The translations under genes were made by a program, and so were the position numbers. From Curtobacterium sp. MCSS17_007 (GTDB lineage Bacteria; Actinomycetota; Actinomycetes; Actinomycetales; Microbacteriaceae), in the NCBI RefSeq assembly GCF_003234175.2, contig NZ_CP126257.1, forward strand, positions 2,046,001-2,110,000: a stretch of 64,000 nt of DNA. Reading direction: 5' to 3'. Shown in pieces: positions 8,829 to 22,380 of this stretch; within the stretch, counting starts at the first letter, position 1, and each line of letters starts with the position of its first letter. The notes below the pieces were generated by a model. The model did no database searches. It was not told the DNA's origin and saw only the letters and a program-made list of their open reading frames with translations.

Positions 8829-10363
8829 CGGGTCGCTCCCGTCGTCTCGGTGGCTCGGGCATGCTCGGCGTGCAGTCGCTCGGCGGTGGCGACGACGTGG
8901 TCGAGGGCCGCGAGGACCTGGTCGGCGTCCGTCTCGGGGTTGAGCAGCGTGAGCTTGTTGCAGGGGCGTCCGTCGATGACGGTCTTGGCGACGAGCACCC
9001 GACCCTCGGCGAGGAGGGCCGCACGGACCGGGGCGACGAGCGCGTCGGCATCGGCGTCCGGTACCCCGTCGGGCTGCCAGCGGAAGAGCACCGTGCTGAG
9101 CTGCGTCGGTGCGACGAGTACGAGGTCCGGGTGCGCAGCGACGTGGTCGTGCACGCGCTCGGTGACGTCGAGCACGGTGTCGAACGCTCGCCCGATCGCC
9201 TCGGCGCCGCTCGCGCGGAGCGTCGTCCAGAGCTTCAGCGCGTCGAACCTCCGGGTGGTCTGCAGCGACTTGTCGACCTGGTTCGGCTCCTCGGCGTCCT
9301 CGGGGTTGAGGTAGTCCGCGTGCCACGCGGCGAGCCGGAGGTCCGCGGGGTCGCGGACCAGGAGCGCGCTCGACGACACCGGCTGGAAGAACGACTTGTG
9401 GAAGTCCGTCGTCACGGTGCGCGCGCGCTCGATCCCGTCGAGCAGGTGCCGGCGCGAGGGCGACACCAGGAGACCGCAGCCGTAGGCGGCGTCGACGTGC
9501 AGCCAGACGTCCTCGAGGTCGCACACGTCGGCGATCGGCTCGAGCGGGTCGATGCAGCCCCGATCGGTCGTGCCGGCGGTCGCGACGACGGCCATCGGTG
9601 TCCGTCCCTCGTGCCGGGCGGCGGCGACCGCGTGCGCGAGGGCATCCGGACGCATGCGACCGGCGGCGTCCGCGGCGACCTCGACGACCGCACGCTCCGG
9701 CAGTCCCAGGAGCATGGCGGACTTCCGGACGCTGAAGTGGCTCGAGGCCGTGGCGAACACGACCAGGTCGTCGAGCGCGGGTGCGGGCCGGTCCGAGGCC
9801 GCGACGCTCCGGCCGTCGCCGGCTGCTCGGCCCGCGGTGGTCGCTCGGCCCGCGGTGGTCGAGGTCGCTGCCTGTCGGGCCAGCAGGAGCGCGTGGAGGT
9901 TCGACTGCGTCCCGCCGGAGGTGAAGATCCCGTCCCCCGCGGTGAAGCCCACGGTGCCCGAGGCCCAGCGGACGACCCGACGTTCGATCTCGGTGCCGAT
10001 CCGCGACTGGTCCCAGGTGTCGACCGAGGGGTTCACGGCCGCGAGGACGGCCTCGGCCGCGACCGCGGGGACGGCGACCGGGCAGTTGAGGTGGGCGAGG
10101 TAGCCGGGGTCGTGGAACCACACGGCCTCGGCGGTGAAGAGTCCGTCGACCTCGGCGACGGCGGCATCGGCGGAACCGAGCGGACGGTCCAGGTCGATCG
10201 CGGCCACCCGGTCGCGCAGGACCTGCGCAGGGGTGTCGGTGGTCGGCGCGGCGACCGCGGCGAGCCGATCGGCAGTCCGGTCGACGGCGCCACGGACGAC
10301 GCTGCGGTACCGGTGCGCTCGTGCGGACGTGAGGATCTCGAGCAGTGGTGTGTCGCTGTTCAC
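8825..10363 (-). CDS. desA: PLP-dependent L-amino-acid decarboxylase, siderophore synthesis (DesA-like)
   Basis: A 512-residue group II PLP decarboxylase that should make cadaverine from lysine (or another diamine) for the siderophore. The PLP lysine lies in TTDFHKSFFQ (Lys323), HVDAAYGCG is at 289-297 and FTSGGTQSNLHAL at 147-159. A low-complexity Ala/Thr/Gly insert (residues about 165-195) separates two core parts. The GTG at 10361-10363 was chosen because translated sequence before it is not protein-like. This start lies two bases from an iron box, so the mRNA is probably leaderless or nearly so. It is the first gene of the desA-desB-desCD operon, expected to be expressed in low iron. Confidence 0.92.
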   Translation of the reverse strand: MNSDTPLLEILTSARAHRYRSVVRGAVDRTADRLAAVAAPTTDTPAQVLRDRVAAIDLDRPLGSADAAVAEVDGLFTAEAVWFHDPGYLAHLNCPVAVPAVAAEAVLAAVNPSVDTWDQSRIGTEIERRVVRWASGTVGFTAGDGIFTSGGTQSNLHALLLARQAATSTTAGRATTAGRAAGDGRSVAASDRPAPALDDLVVFATASSHFSVRKSAMLLGLPERAVVEVAADAAGRMRPDALAHAVAAARHEGRTPMAVVATAGTTDRGCIDPLEPIADVCDLEDVWLHVDAAYGCGLLVSPSRRHLLDGIERARTVTTDFHKSFFQPVSSSALLVRDPADLRLAAWHADYLNPEDAEEPNQVDKSLQTTRRFDALKLWTTLRASGAEAIGRAFDTVLDVTERVHDHVAAHPDLVLVAPTQLSTVLFRWQPDGVPDADADALVAPVRAALLAEGRVLVAKTVIDGRPCNKLTLLNPETDADQVLAALDHVVATAERLHAEHARATETTGATR

Positions 10364-10364
10364 G

Positions 10365-10383
10365 TTAGGTAAGGCTAACCTCA
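10365..10383. promoter_or_regulatory. Iron box (DtxR/IdeR/DmdR operator) of the des operon
   Basis: TTAGGTAAGGCTAACCTCA closely matches the 19-bp DtxR-family consensus, with its right half nearly perfect. On the minus strand TAGCCT inside it could be the -10 box, 8 bases before the desA GTG. Fe-bound repressor would then sit directly on the promoter. The divergent monooxygenase starts about 85 bases away and could also be affected. Confidence 0.88.
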
Positions 10384-10466
10384 CAACTGGTCGGATCCCA
10401 ACCACGAACGGGGGAAGACCGCTCGTTCCACCTCCGGGGTCCCCTCCGCCCCGGTACGCTCGCCGG

Positions 10467-11576
10467 GTGGACAGGGCGACGTCGGACGGGACCGTCACCG
10501 TCGCGGTGATCGGGGCCGGACAGGCGGGCCTGTCGGCCGCGCACCACCTACGCCGACGCGGGTTCCGCGCGGTGACCCGACCCGGGCAGCACGGCGACCG
10601 CACCGTCGTCGTGCTCGACGCGAACCCCCGGCCAGGAGGCGCGTGGCAGCACCGGTGGGACTCGCTGCGGATGGCCACGGTCAACGGCATCCACGACCTG
10701 CCCGGCATGCCCCTGCCCCCGGTCGACCCCCGGGAGTCGGCCCACACCGCGGTTCCGCGGTACTTCGCCGCGTACGAGGCACACGAGGACCTCCCCGTGC
10801 TGCGCCCCGTGCACGTCGACGCGGTCGAGCCGCTCGACGATCGACCCGACGGCCCGCTCACCGTCACCACCGACCACGGTTCGTGGCGCGTCCGGGCGGT
10901 CGTGAACGCCACCGGCACGTGGAACACCCCGGTCGTGCCGGACGTGCCCGGCGCCGGCACCTTCCTCGGCGAGCAGCTGCACAGCAGCGAGTACGTCGAC
11001 GCCGAGCACTTCCGCGGACGCCGGGTCGCCGTCGTCGGTGGCGGGATCTCGGCGGTGCAGCTCCTCGGGGAGATCAGCCTCGTCACCTCCACGGTCTGGT
11101 ACACCCGCCGGGAGCCCGCCTTCCTGCCCGGCGACTTCGTCCACGAGGTGCACGGTGTGGACGTCGAGCGACGCGTCGCCGCCGACGTCCGGGCCGGGCG
11201 GCCGCCGGCGAGCATCGTCTCCTACACGGGCCTCATCTGGACCGAGGCGGCGCGCGACGCCGCTCGACGGGGCGCACTCGACCGGCGCCCGATGTTCACG
11301 CGCATGCGCCCGCACGGGGTGGTGGAGGCGGACGGATCGGACACGACCGTCGACGTCGTGCTGTGGGCGACCGGGTACCGCGCGGACCTCGACCACCTCG
11401 GCCCGATGCACCTCCGGGGGCCGTTCGGTGGTGTCCCCGTGGTCGGCACGCAGGTGGCCGACGAGCCGCGCGTGCACCTGATCGGCTACGGTCCGTCGCA
11501 GTCGACGGTCGGTGCGAACCGTGCCGGTCGGGCCGCCGCTCGCGACCTCGATCGCTGGTTCGACGAGCACGCCTGA
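10467..11576 (+). CDS. FAD-dependent monooxygenase/oxidoreductase (CzcO/ArsO-like)
   Basis: A 369-residue class B-type flavoprotein. The FAD-binding AVIGAGQAGLSAAH is at residues about 13-26 and a second dinucleotide motif, VAVVGGGISAVQLL, is near residue 190. LWATGYRADLDHL near residue 300 is the conserved ATG motif. The substrate is unknown; relatives are annotated as arsenic- or metal-linked oxidoreductases or as flavin-containing monooxygenases. The GTG start is supported by TACGCT ending six bases before it, the leaderless arrangement common here. It is divergent from the siderophore operon, and sharing the iron-box interval raises the possibility of iron control, though the box is closer to desA. 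Confidence 0.75.
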   Translation: MDRATSDGTVTVAVIGAGQAGLSAAHHLRRRGFRAVTRPGQHGDRTVVVLDANPRPGGAWQHRWDSLRMATVNGIHDLPGMPLPPVDPRESAHTAVPRYFAAYEAHEDLPVLRPVHVDAVEPLDDRPDGPLTVTTDHGSWRVRAVVNATGTWNTPVVPDVPGAGTFLGEQLHSSEYVDAEHFRGRRVAVVGGGISAVQLLGEISLVTSTVWYTRREPAFLPGDFVHEVHGVDVERRVAADVRAGRPPASIVSYTGLIWTEAARDAARRGALDRRPMFTRMRPHGVVEADGSDTTVDVVLWATGYRADLDHLGPMHLRGPFGGVPVVGTQVADEPRVHLIGYGPSQSTVGANRAGRAAARDLDRWFDEHA

Positions 11577-11618
11577 CCCGACGACCGACGACCGACGCCG
11601 AGCGCCCTGCAGGAACGA

Positions 11619-11654
11619 CAGAACCCCTCCGGGCCGGAGCTCGGAGGGGTTCTG
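11619..11654. terminator. Terminator hairpin after the tRNA-Glu pair
   Basis: A 13-bp stem CAGAACCCCTCCG (11619-11631) / CGGAGGGGTTCTG (11642-11654) lies just past the 3' end of the tRNA genes on the minus strand. It could also stop transcription arriving from the monooxygenase gene. Confidence 0.7.
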
Positions 11655-11659
11655 CGGTG

Positions 11660-11735
11660 TGGTGACCCCAGCGGGATTCGAACCCGCGTTACCGCCGTGA
11701 GAGGGCGACGTACTAGGCCGCTATACGATGGGGCC
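11660..11735 (-). tRNA. tRNA-Glu (anticodon CTC), copy 2
   Basis: Read on the minus strand, a full cloverleaf: acceptor GGCCCCA pairs with TGGGGTC (one G-T), the anticodon loop CTCTCAC gives CTC, and the T-arm contains GGTTCGAATCC. The CCA end is encoded at 11660-11662. It looks identical base for base to the copy at 11794. Confidence 0.95.
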
Positions 11736-11793
11736 GCACGTCCCGCTCGGGAGCGGGACACACTCGTTGTCGGACTCGGAGGCTAGGCACCTG

Positions 11794-11869
11794 TGGTGAC
11801 CCCAGCGGGATTCGAACCCGCGTTACCGCCGTGAGAGGGCGACGTACTAGGCCGCTATACGATGGGGCC
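11794..11869 (-). tRNA. tRNA-Glu (anticodon CTC), copy 1
   Basis: Same 76-base sequence as the copy 58 bases downstream, with CTC anticodon and encoded CCA. The pair is presumably one transcript ending at the hairpin at 11619. Confidence 0.95.
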
Positions 11870-11972
11870 GTTCCGACAACCCGATAAGTATGACACAGCG
11901 CCCGCGCACTGCCAAAACGGGGCGTGTCGCCCGGGTGTGCCGCGGTGCAGCGAGCCTGCGTACGGTGGGCGC

Positions 11973-12932
11973 ATGACCGGGGACCAGGAGGCCGTCGCAC
12001 ACGCCTGGCGGGTCGACGAGGGGCGTCCGGCGACGGTCCGCATCGGGCTGTCCGGGTGGCAGTACGACGGCTGGCGCGGCGACTTCTACCCCGAGCGCCT
12101 CGCGAAGCGCCGGTGGCTCGAGCACGTCGCGAGCCGGTTCCCCACCGTCGAGCTGAACGGATCGTTCTACTCCCTGCAACGACCGGAGCGCTACCGGGCA
12201 TGGCGAGCTGCGACCGCCGGGCAACCGTTCCGGTTCGCGGTCAAGGGAGGCCGCTACATCACGCACATGCTGCGCCTGCGGAACGTCGACACCGCCCTCG
12301 CGAACTTCTTCGCCTCCGGCCCGCTCGAACTCGGCGACGTGCTCGGTCCCGTCCTGTGGCAACTGCCGGAGACACTGCTCCCCGCACCCGAGGTGCTCGA
12401 CACCTTCCTCGCGCGGCTCCCCCGCACCCACGGCGCCGCCGCCGACCTCGCCCGGTACCACGACGACAAGGTCGCCGATCCGCCGGCGCTCGCGGGCGAC
12501 GGCGCGGACGCGATCGAGCACGTCCTCGAGGTCCGCTCCGCCGGCCTCACGTCCGAACACCTCGACGTGCTCCGTCGGCACCGGACGGCGTTGGTCGACT
12601 CGCACGCGGGCGACTTCCCGCGCCTCGTGCACGACACGGGTGCCCGGATCGCGTACCTCCGCCTGCACGGCGCACCCCGGACCTACCACGACGGGTACGC
12701 ACCGCAGGCGCTCGGCCGGTGGGCGACGACGGTCGTCGAGCACCTGGTCGCCGGCCGTGACACGTACGTGTACTTCGACAACGACGCCGAGCGGCATGCG
12801 CCGTGGGACGCCCTCGCGCTCGACCGGCTCGTCGGTGCCCGCCTCGAGCAGCGGCGCCCCGGGCAGGGCCGCTCCGACCACCCGACAGCCGCCGCCGCGG
12901 GGTCGACCCCCGGGGGCGCTCCCGCCCGCTGA
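11973..12932 (+). CDS. DUF72 (YecE-like) protein
   Basis: A 319-residue DUF72 protein, a TIM-barrel family of unproven function. Family landmarks are RIGLSGWQYDGWRGDFYP at residues about 25-42, VELNGSFYSLQ near 68, FAVKGGRYITHMLRL near 95, LGPVLWQLPE near 125 and TYVYFDNDAERHAPWDA near 268. The C-terminal 25 residues are a Pro/Gly/Ala tail. The ATG at 11973 is preceded by TACGGT and six bases, suggesting a leaderless transcript. It runs away from the tRNA-Glu pair and converges on the MBL-fold gene. Confidence 0.9.
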   Translation: MTGDQEAVAHAWRVDEGRPATVRIGLSGWQYDGWRGDFYPERLAKRRWLEHVASRFPTVELNGSFYSLQRPERYRAWRAATAGQPFRFAVKGGRYITHMLRLRNVDTALANFFASGPLELGDVLGPVLWQLPETLLPAPEVLDTFLARLPRTHGAAADLARYHDDKVADPPALAGDGADAIEHVLEVRSAGLTSEHLDVLRRHRTALVDSHAGDFPRLVHDTGARIAYLRLHGAPRTYHDGYAPQALGRWATTVVEHLVAGRDTYVYFDNDAERHAPWDALALDRLVGARLEQRRPGQGRSDHPTAAAAGSTPGGAPAR

Positions 12933-12995
12933 CGGGCCGGTGGGACGGTGCCGGTCCGGAGGCGCTGGGCGAGCCCGACGGGCCGCCCGCCACCG

Positions 12996-13631
12996 TCAGA
13001 CGGTCAGCTGGTCGCCGGGGGCGAGGACCACCAGCTCCCCGGAGGCGGCGACCGCCTCACGGAGGCGACCGGCGTGCATGTCGCGGCCGACCTCGGAGAG
13101 GGTCGCCTCGTGGATCGGGAACGCCCGTCGCGGCGCGATCGCCGCGACGTAGTCCATCGCGTCGCCGATCTGCAGCCACGGCGCACCGAGGGGTGCGGCG
13201 AGGACCTCGACGCGGACGCCCGGCACCGTGTACGAGTCACCCGGGTGGAAGAGCACGCCGTTCACGAGCACACCGGTGTTGTCCACGACCGGGACGGTCT
13301 CGTGGATGCGGTTGTGCCGCGTCCCGTGGAAGTCGAGCACGAAGGGGCCGATGCTGCGGTGGTCGCCGTCCGCGACGACGTCCACCGTGACACCCGCGTC
13401 GCCGAGCGCGCGGGCGACCCCGGGCGGACCGAGCACGACGGCTCCGGGGTTCCGCTCGAGGATGCCGTGGACCTGCTCCGCGGAGGCGTGGTCGGGGTGC
13501 TCGTGCGTGATCACGACGGCGACGACGTCGGTGCTGTCGACGGGACGCGTGAAGCCTCCCGGGTCGACCACCAGACGGGATCCGCCCTCGGCGACGACGA
13601 GGCAGGCGTGTTCGAGCTTGGTGACCTCCAT
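12996..13631 (-). CDS. MBL-fold metal-dependent hydrolase (UlaG/L-ascorbate lactonase-like group)
   Basis: A 211-residue metallo-beta-lactamase-fold protein. The metal-binding THEHPDH (His43, His45, Asp47, His48) is intact, LFHPGDSY supplies the later His/Asp, and a C-terminal His is in FPIHEA. Size and the opening MEVTKLEHACLVV match the small actinobacterial Zn-dependent hydrolases whose substrates are unknown. A TAGGGT box seven bases before the ATG points to a leaderless mRNA. It is convergent with the DUF72 gene; about 230 bases upstream hold only the tRNA-Gln terminator. Confidence 0.88.
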   Translation of the reverse strand: MEVTKLEHACLVVAEGGSRLVVDPGGFTRPVDSTDVVAVVITHEHPDHASAEQVHGILERNPGAVVLGPPGVARALGDAGVTVDVVADGDHRSIGPFVLDFHGTRHNRIHETVPVVDNTGVLVNGVLFHPGDSYTVPGVRVEVLAAPLGAPWLQIGDAMDYVAAIAPRRAFPIHEATLSEVGRDMHAGRLREAVAASGELVVLAPGDQLTV

Positions 13632-13832
13632 GCCGGCGACCCTACGCCCCGGGCATCCGCAGGAGCGACGGGACGCCCGCCGGATCCGACGCCGGCGCCC
13701 TGCTCGGGCGTGTCCGCCCCGCTGCGACCCTCGGCCGACGGGTGCGGGCGGCCCGCAGCAGCGGCAGACCGAGGTGCGGCGTCGCACCGGTCGGGCGTGT
13801 CGCCGGTGGCCCGGACTCGCGCCGACAACGCG

Positions 13833-13862
13833 AAAGGCCCCCGGGATCTCCCGGGGGCCTTT
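13833..13862 (-). terminator. Terminator of tRNA-Gln
   Basis: AAAGGCCCCCGGGA (from 13833) pairs with TCCCGGGGGCCTTT (to 13862) as a strong GC hairpin ending in T residues on the minus strand, eight bases past the tRNA 3' end. Confidence 0.8.
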
Positions 13863-13868
13863 CTCGAG

Positions 13869-13940
13869 CTGGGGTACCTGGACTCGAACCAAGAACGACG
13901 GTACCAGAAACCGCTGTGTTGCCAATTACACCATACCCCA
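13869..13940 (-). tRNA. tRNA-Gln (anticodon CTG)
   Basis: Minus-strand cloverleaf beginning TGGGGTATGG and closing TACCCCA. The anticodon loop TTCTGGT gives CTG, and the T-arm contains GGTTCGAGTCC. CCA is not encoded. It lies between the two tRNA-Glu genes and gltX. Confidence 0.93.
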
Positions 13941-13984
13941 AAGGCCTGTCGGCCCTTGTTCCCCGTTGTCCGGGGCACGATCAA

Positions 13985-14950
13985 CTACTGTACAGCATCC
14001 CGGACGTCTTCGAGACCACCGACCAGATCGCGGTGCACGGCCGCCGCCGTCGAGGCCCCGTGGCCGGCTGCCACGACGAGCTGCTCGGGCCCCGGGGGCG
14101 TGACGTCCCCGACCGCGTAGAGGCCGGCGACACCGGTGCGACCGAGTCGGTCCACGCGCACGAGCCCGTCACCGTCGCGGTCGAGGTCGGCTTCGAGCCA
14201 GTCGAGGTCCGCGTGCCAACGGGGCCGGACGAACGCCCCCGTGTGCGCCCGCACGTCACCGTCTGCCAGGCGGACGCCGGTGAGCCCGGCCCGGTCGCCC
14301 TCGAGGTCGGCGACGGGTCGCTCGTCGACGTGGACGCCGGCCGCGGCCAACCGCGCACGCCCGTCGTCGTCGAGCACCGCGGCGCCGTTCGTGTAGACCA
14401 CCAGGTCGTCCGTCCACGACGCCACGAGCAGGGCGCGGTCGACGATGTCGGCCGTCTCGCACAGGAGCGCCAGCGGAGCCCCTGCGTGCTCGTAGCCGTC
14501 GCACTCGACGCAGCTGTGGACGGAGGTGCCGTAGAAGGCGCGGAGTGACGGCAGGGCGGGGAACTCCTCCCGGAGCCCGGTCGCCACCACGACGGCGCGT
14601 GCACGGGCGTCCAGCTCCCTGCCCCGCCAGGTCCCGTGCACCGTCCAGGAGTCGCCCTCCCGTGCCACCCGGTCCACGACGGACTGCACCACGGTCGCCT
14701 CCGGGTAACCGGCGACCTCGTCGCGCCCGAGCCTCCGGAGCTCGAGCGGCGAGATGCCGTCCCGCGTGATGAACCCGTGCGACCGCAGCGTGGCGGCGTT
14801 CCGGGGTCGGTTGGCGTCGACGAGCAGCACCGTCCGCCGGGCACGGACCAGGTTGAGCGCCGCGCTCAACCCGGCGGGCCCGGCGCCGATCACCGCGACG
14901 TCGACCGACAGGACGCCGTCCCCGGACCGCTCCCCCGCAGAGGTCACCAC
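13985..14950 (-). CDS. Thioredoxin-reductase-like NAD(P)/FAD oxidoreductase
   Basis: A 321-residue flavoprotein with the thioredoxin reductase layout. The FAD motif AVIGAGPAGLSAALNL is near residue 18, a CxxC redox pair sits in SCVECDGYEHAG near residue 148, and GLYAVGDVTPPG near residue 275 is the C-terminal FAD-binding motif. The central NADPH domain lacks a clear GxGxxA motif (LALLCETADIVD), so the electron donor may differ and activity as a true TrxB is uncertain. It starts at GTG 14950, eight bases after gltX, so the two are probably one transcript. Relatives are often annotated only as NAD(P)/FAD-dependent oxidoreductases. Confidence 0.82.
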   Translation of the reverse strand: MVTSAGERSGDGVLSVDVAVIGAGPAGLSAALNLVRARRTVLLVDANRPRNAATLRSHGFITRDGISPLELRRLGRDEVAGYPEATVVQSVVDRVAREGDSWTVHGTWRGRELDARARAVVVATGLREEFPALPSLRAFYGTSVHSCVECDGYEHAGAPLALLCETADIVDRALLVASWTDDLVVYTNGAAVLDDDGRARLAAAGVHVDERPVADLEGDRAGLTGVRLADGDVRAHTGAFVRPRWHADLDWLEADLDRDGDGLVRVDRLGRTGVAGLYAVGDVTPPGPEQLVVAAGHGASTAAAVHRDLVGGLEDVRDAVQ

Positions 14951-14957
14951 GGTCGGG

Positions 14958-16445
14958 TCAGCGGTCCGCGAGCCGACGGAGGCGCGTCAGCGTGGAGTCC
15001 TTGCCGAGGATCTCCATCGACTCGAACAGCGGCGGGCTCACCCGACGGCCCGACACCGCGACGCGGAGCGGTCCGAACGCCAGACGGGGCTTCAGCCCCA
15101 TGCCGTCGATGAGTGCGCCACGCAGGGCCGACTCGATCGAGGCCGTGGTCCAGTCCGAGACGCCCTCGAGCGCGGTCACACCGGCCCGCAGGACGTCGCC
15201 GTCGTTGGCCTTGAGGGTCGCCAGGGCGTCGTCCTCGACGACGAGCGCCTCGTCGGCGGTGAACAGGAAGCCGAGCATGCCCGGCGCCTCTCCGAGGAGT
15301 TGCATGCGCTCCTGCACGAGCGGCGCCGCCTCGGTCAGCACGCGCTCCTGCTCCGCCGTCGGCGGCTCGGTCAGGAAGTCGGACAGGTACGGCACGAGGC
15401 GTCCGCGGAAGTCGTCAGCGTCGAGGCGCCGGATGTGGTCACCGTTGATGGCCTCGGCCTTCTTGTGGTCGAAGCGGGCCGGGTTCGGGTTGACGTCGAC
15501 GACGTCGAACGCCGCCACCATCTCGTCCGACGAGAACACGTCGCGGTCGGGTCCGATCGACCAGCCGAGCAACGCCAGGTAGTTGAGGAGCCCCTCGGGC
15601 ACCATGCCCGCGGCACGGTGGTGGAACAGGTTCGACTCGGGATCACGCTTCGAGAGCTTCTTGTTGCCCTCGCCCATGACGTATGGCAGGTGCCCGAACA
15701 GCGGGATGAACGCGGCCACGCCGACCTCGTGGAGCGCCTCGTACAGGGCGATCTGCCGTGGCGTCGACGACAGCAGGTCCTCGCCACGGAGCACGTGCGT
15801 GATGCCCATCAGGGCGTCGTCCACCGGGTTCGTGAACGTGTAGAGCGGCTTGCCGTTCGGGCGCACGACCACGAAGTCCGGGAAGGTGCCCTGCTTGAAC
15901 GTGATCTCCCCGCGGACGAGGTCGTCGAAGCTCAGGTCGCGGTCGGGGACGCGCAGACGGAGGGCCGGCTGCCGGCCCTCGTCGCGGAAGGCCTGGCGCT
16001 CGGCGTCGGTGAGGTCGCGTTCGTGGTTGTCGTAGCCCTGCTTCGGGTCGCGACCGGCGGCGAGGTTGCGGGCCTCCATCTCCTCCGGCGTCACGTACGA
16101 CTCGTACACGTGACCGGAGGCCGTGAGCCGGGCGATGACCTCGTCGTAGACCTCCGAACGCTCGGACTGCCGGTAGGGCCCGTGCGGACCGCCGGCTTCC
16201 ACGCCCTCGTCCCAGTCCAGTCGGAGCCACCGCAGCGCGTCGAGGATCTGCTGGTACGACTCCTCGCTGTCACGCGCGGCGTCCGTGTCCTCGATGCGGA
16301 AGACGAGCTTGCCGCCGTTGTGGCGTGCGTACGCCCAGTTGAAGAGCGCGGTCCGGATGAGGCCCACGTGCGGGGTCCCCGTCGGGCTCGGGCAGAAACG
16401 GACTCGGATGTCGGAGCCGGTGGCAGTGGTGAATGGCGCAGTCAT
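14958..16445 (-). CDS. gltX: Glutamyl-tRNA synthetase GltX
   Basis: A 495-residue class I synthetase attaching glutamate to tRNA-Glu. [19 protein letters not shown] carries the HIGH-like motif as HVGL, and [10 protein letters not shown] near residue 245 is the KMSKS equivalent. Length is normal. In actinobacteria GluRS is commonly non-discriminating and also mischarges tRNA-Gln for GatCAB. Two tRNA-Glu genes and a tRNA-Gln gene lie within 5 kb. The ATG at 16445 is preceded by GGAGCG and a TAGGAT -10 box, so it has its own promoter after the rRNA terminator. Confidence 0.97.
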   Translation of the reverse strand: MTAPFTTATGSDIRVRFCPSPTGTPHVGLIRTALFNWAYARHNGGKLVFRIEDTDAARDSEESYQQILDALRWLRLDWDEGVEAGGPHGPYRQSERSEVYDEVIARLTASGHVYESYVTPEEMEARNLAAGRDPKQGYDNHERDLTDAERQAFRDEGRQPALRLRVPDRDLSFDDLVRGEITFKQGTFPDFVVVRPNGKPLYTFTNPVDDALMGITHVLRGEDLLSSTPRQIALYEALHEVGVAAFIPLFGHLPYVMGEGNKKLSKRDPESNLFHHRAAGMVPEGLLNYLALLGWSIGPDRDVFSSDEMVAAFDVVDVNPNPARFDHKKAEAINGDHIRRLDADDFRGRLVPYLSDFLTEPPTAEQERVLTEAAPLVQERMQLLGEAPGMLGFLFTADEALVVEDDALATLKANDGDVLRAGVTALEGVSDWTTASIESALRGALIDGMGLKPRLAFGPLRVAVSGRRVSPPLFESMEILGKDSTLTRLRRLADR

Positions 16446-16540
16446 GACGCTCCGATCCTACCGGCGGTGCCCGCTGCGATCTCCGTCGGGACGCCGGCGT
16501 CGCCCGCGACGCGGCCGTGAGGCCCGGCCCGTGAACGCAG

Positions 16541-16572
16541 GAAACCCCTGACCAGTGCTGGTCAGGGGTTTC
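16541..16572 (-). terminator. Terminator of the rRNA operon
   Basis: A perfect 15-bp stem GAAACCCCTGACCAG / CTGGTCAGGGGTTTC with a two-base loop lies 18 bases beyond 5S rRNA on the minus strand and before gltX. Confidence 0.88.
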
Positions 16573-16589
16573 CTGGTGTTGCAACGTTG

Positions 16590-16707
16590 AGTCCGGCGGC
16601 GTCCTACTCTCCCACAAGGTCCCCCTTGCAGTACCATCGGCGCTGAGAGGCTTAGCTTCCGGGTTCGGAATGTGACCGGGCGTTTCCCTCTCGCTATGAC
16701 CACCGGA
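16590..16707 (-). rRNA. rrf: 5S ribosomal RNA
   Basis: The minus strand reads TCCGGTGGTCATAGCGAGAG at the 5' end, then the universal CCCGGTCACATTCCGAACCC and a 3' end complementary to the 5' end. Ends are estimated to within a few bases. Confidence 0.95.
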
Positions 16708-16852
16708 ACACCTTCGACCCAATCTTTGGATCAAAACCGTTCCTTCAAGCTCATTGCTGAAGTATTCAGTTTGATTCCCGATCGTCTGTCGGGAACCACA
16801 AAGTGGACGCGAGCCCGCAGCGGTGAACCGCCACGGTAAAAGTTGTGTTGTC

Positions 16853-19970
<3,118 letters not shown>

Positions 19971-20062
19971 GACCACAAAGATTAAAATTGCGATCGACTC
20001 GAACAACAACCAAGCCCGAAAGCTTCGTCATCGTCACGAGCGATCTAAGATGCTCGCGTCCA

Positions 20063-20077
20063 CTGTGTAGTTCTCAA
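20063..20077 (-). promoter_or_regulatory. BoxA-like antitermination element in the 16S-23S spacer
   Basis: TTGAGAACTACACAG on the minus strand resembles actinobacterial rRNA boxA/leader elements and shares TTGAGAACT with the element ahead of 16S. The 16S-23S spacer (19971-20394, about 425 bases) holds no tRNA gene; nothing else was recognised in it. Confidence 0.5.
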
Positions 20078-20390
20078 CATACGATCGGCACCACACTCCC
20101 CGAACCAAACCAGTCCGCTTCACGTGGCCCACCGAAGGACCGTTCCGGCCCAACCCCTACCAACGCCAGCATCCGAAGACACCAACCGGCAGGAAGCCTG
20201 GTCCCTCAGGACCCAACAACGTGCACCAGCCGACCCGCTCACCCCCGACCCCTTCCAACCAGCGAACTGGCGTACTAAGACCGGAAGACGCGCTCCCGAC
20301 TGCACTGTCAATGTTCCACCCATGAGCTAACCGTCGGACACGTTCGGTCCGAAACGGCGCCTGGATCCCAGCGAACTGGAACCAGATGCT

Positions 20391-21917
<1,527 letters not shown>

Positions 21918-22076
21918 AAAAATTACCAACCCACCACCGAAGCAGCAGGCCGAGTTGATACTGACCGTTGACTGTCCACTGGACAATCTTCAATCCAAAA
22001 GGAATTGTCTCCGACCCAACCCACCGAAGCAGGCCAGGCACGGGGTCAAAATAATTGGCATTGACAATGTGCACGC

Positions 22077-22090
22077 TGTTGAGTTCTCAA
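22077..22090 (-). promoter_or_regulatory. BoxA-like element in the rRNA leader
   Basis: TTGAGAACTCAACA lies about 160 bases upstream of 16S on the minus strand, inside the transcribed leader, and has the TTGAGAACTC core seen in actinobacterial rRNA leaders. The rest of the 21918-22295 leader has no gene; CCGAAGCAG occurs twice in it as a short direct repeat. Confidence 0.55.
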
Positions 22091-22295
22091 GGACCAGACG
22101 CACCCCCCACTCGACTCCAGAAGGAGCTCCGCCAGAGGGGCTTTGGATTCTCGACACCAACCAGACAGCCTTGCGACTCGTCTTCGTGGTGGGATTCGTT
22201 GCCGAGCGAGACCCCGTCCGGACTGCATCCCCAGGTACTCGACCCGGTGACCGTCTCGGCCGTTCCGTTCTCCGCCTCAGCGGCAACGAGTGATT

Positions 22296-22325
22296 ACTCT
22301 ACACACGCTCCAGGGGCTCGGCCAA
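22296..22325 (-). promoter_or_regulatory. Candidate rRNA operon promoter
   Basis: On the minus strand TTGGCC (22325-22320) and TAGAGT (22301-22296) are separated by 18 bases, about 380 bases upstream of 16S. This is the best promoter-like pair in the interval, but the -35 match is modest and additional promoters may exist. Confidence 0.4.
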
Positions 22326-22380
22326 CCGTGCTGACTCCCGGGCGTGTCGCGCGCCGGTGTCGCGACGGCCCCGCACACAG

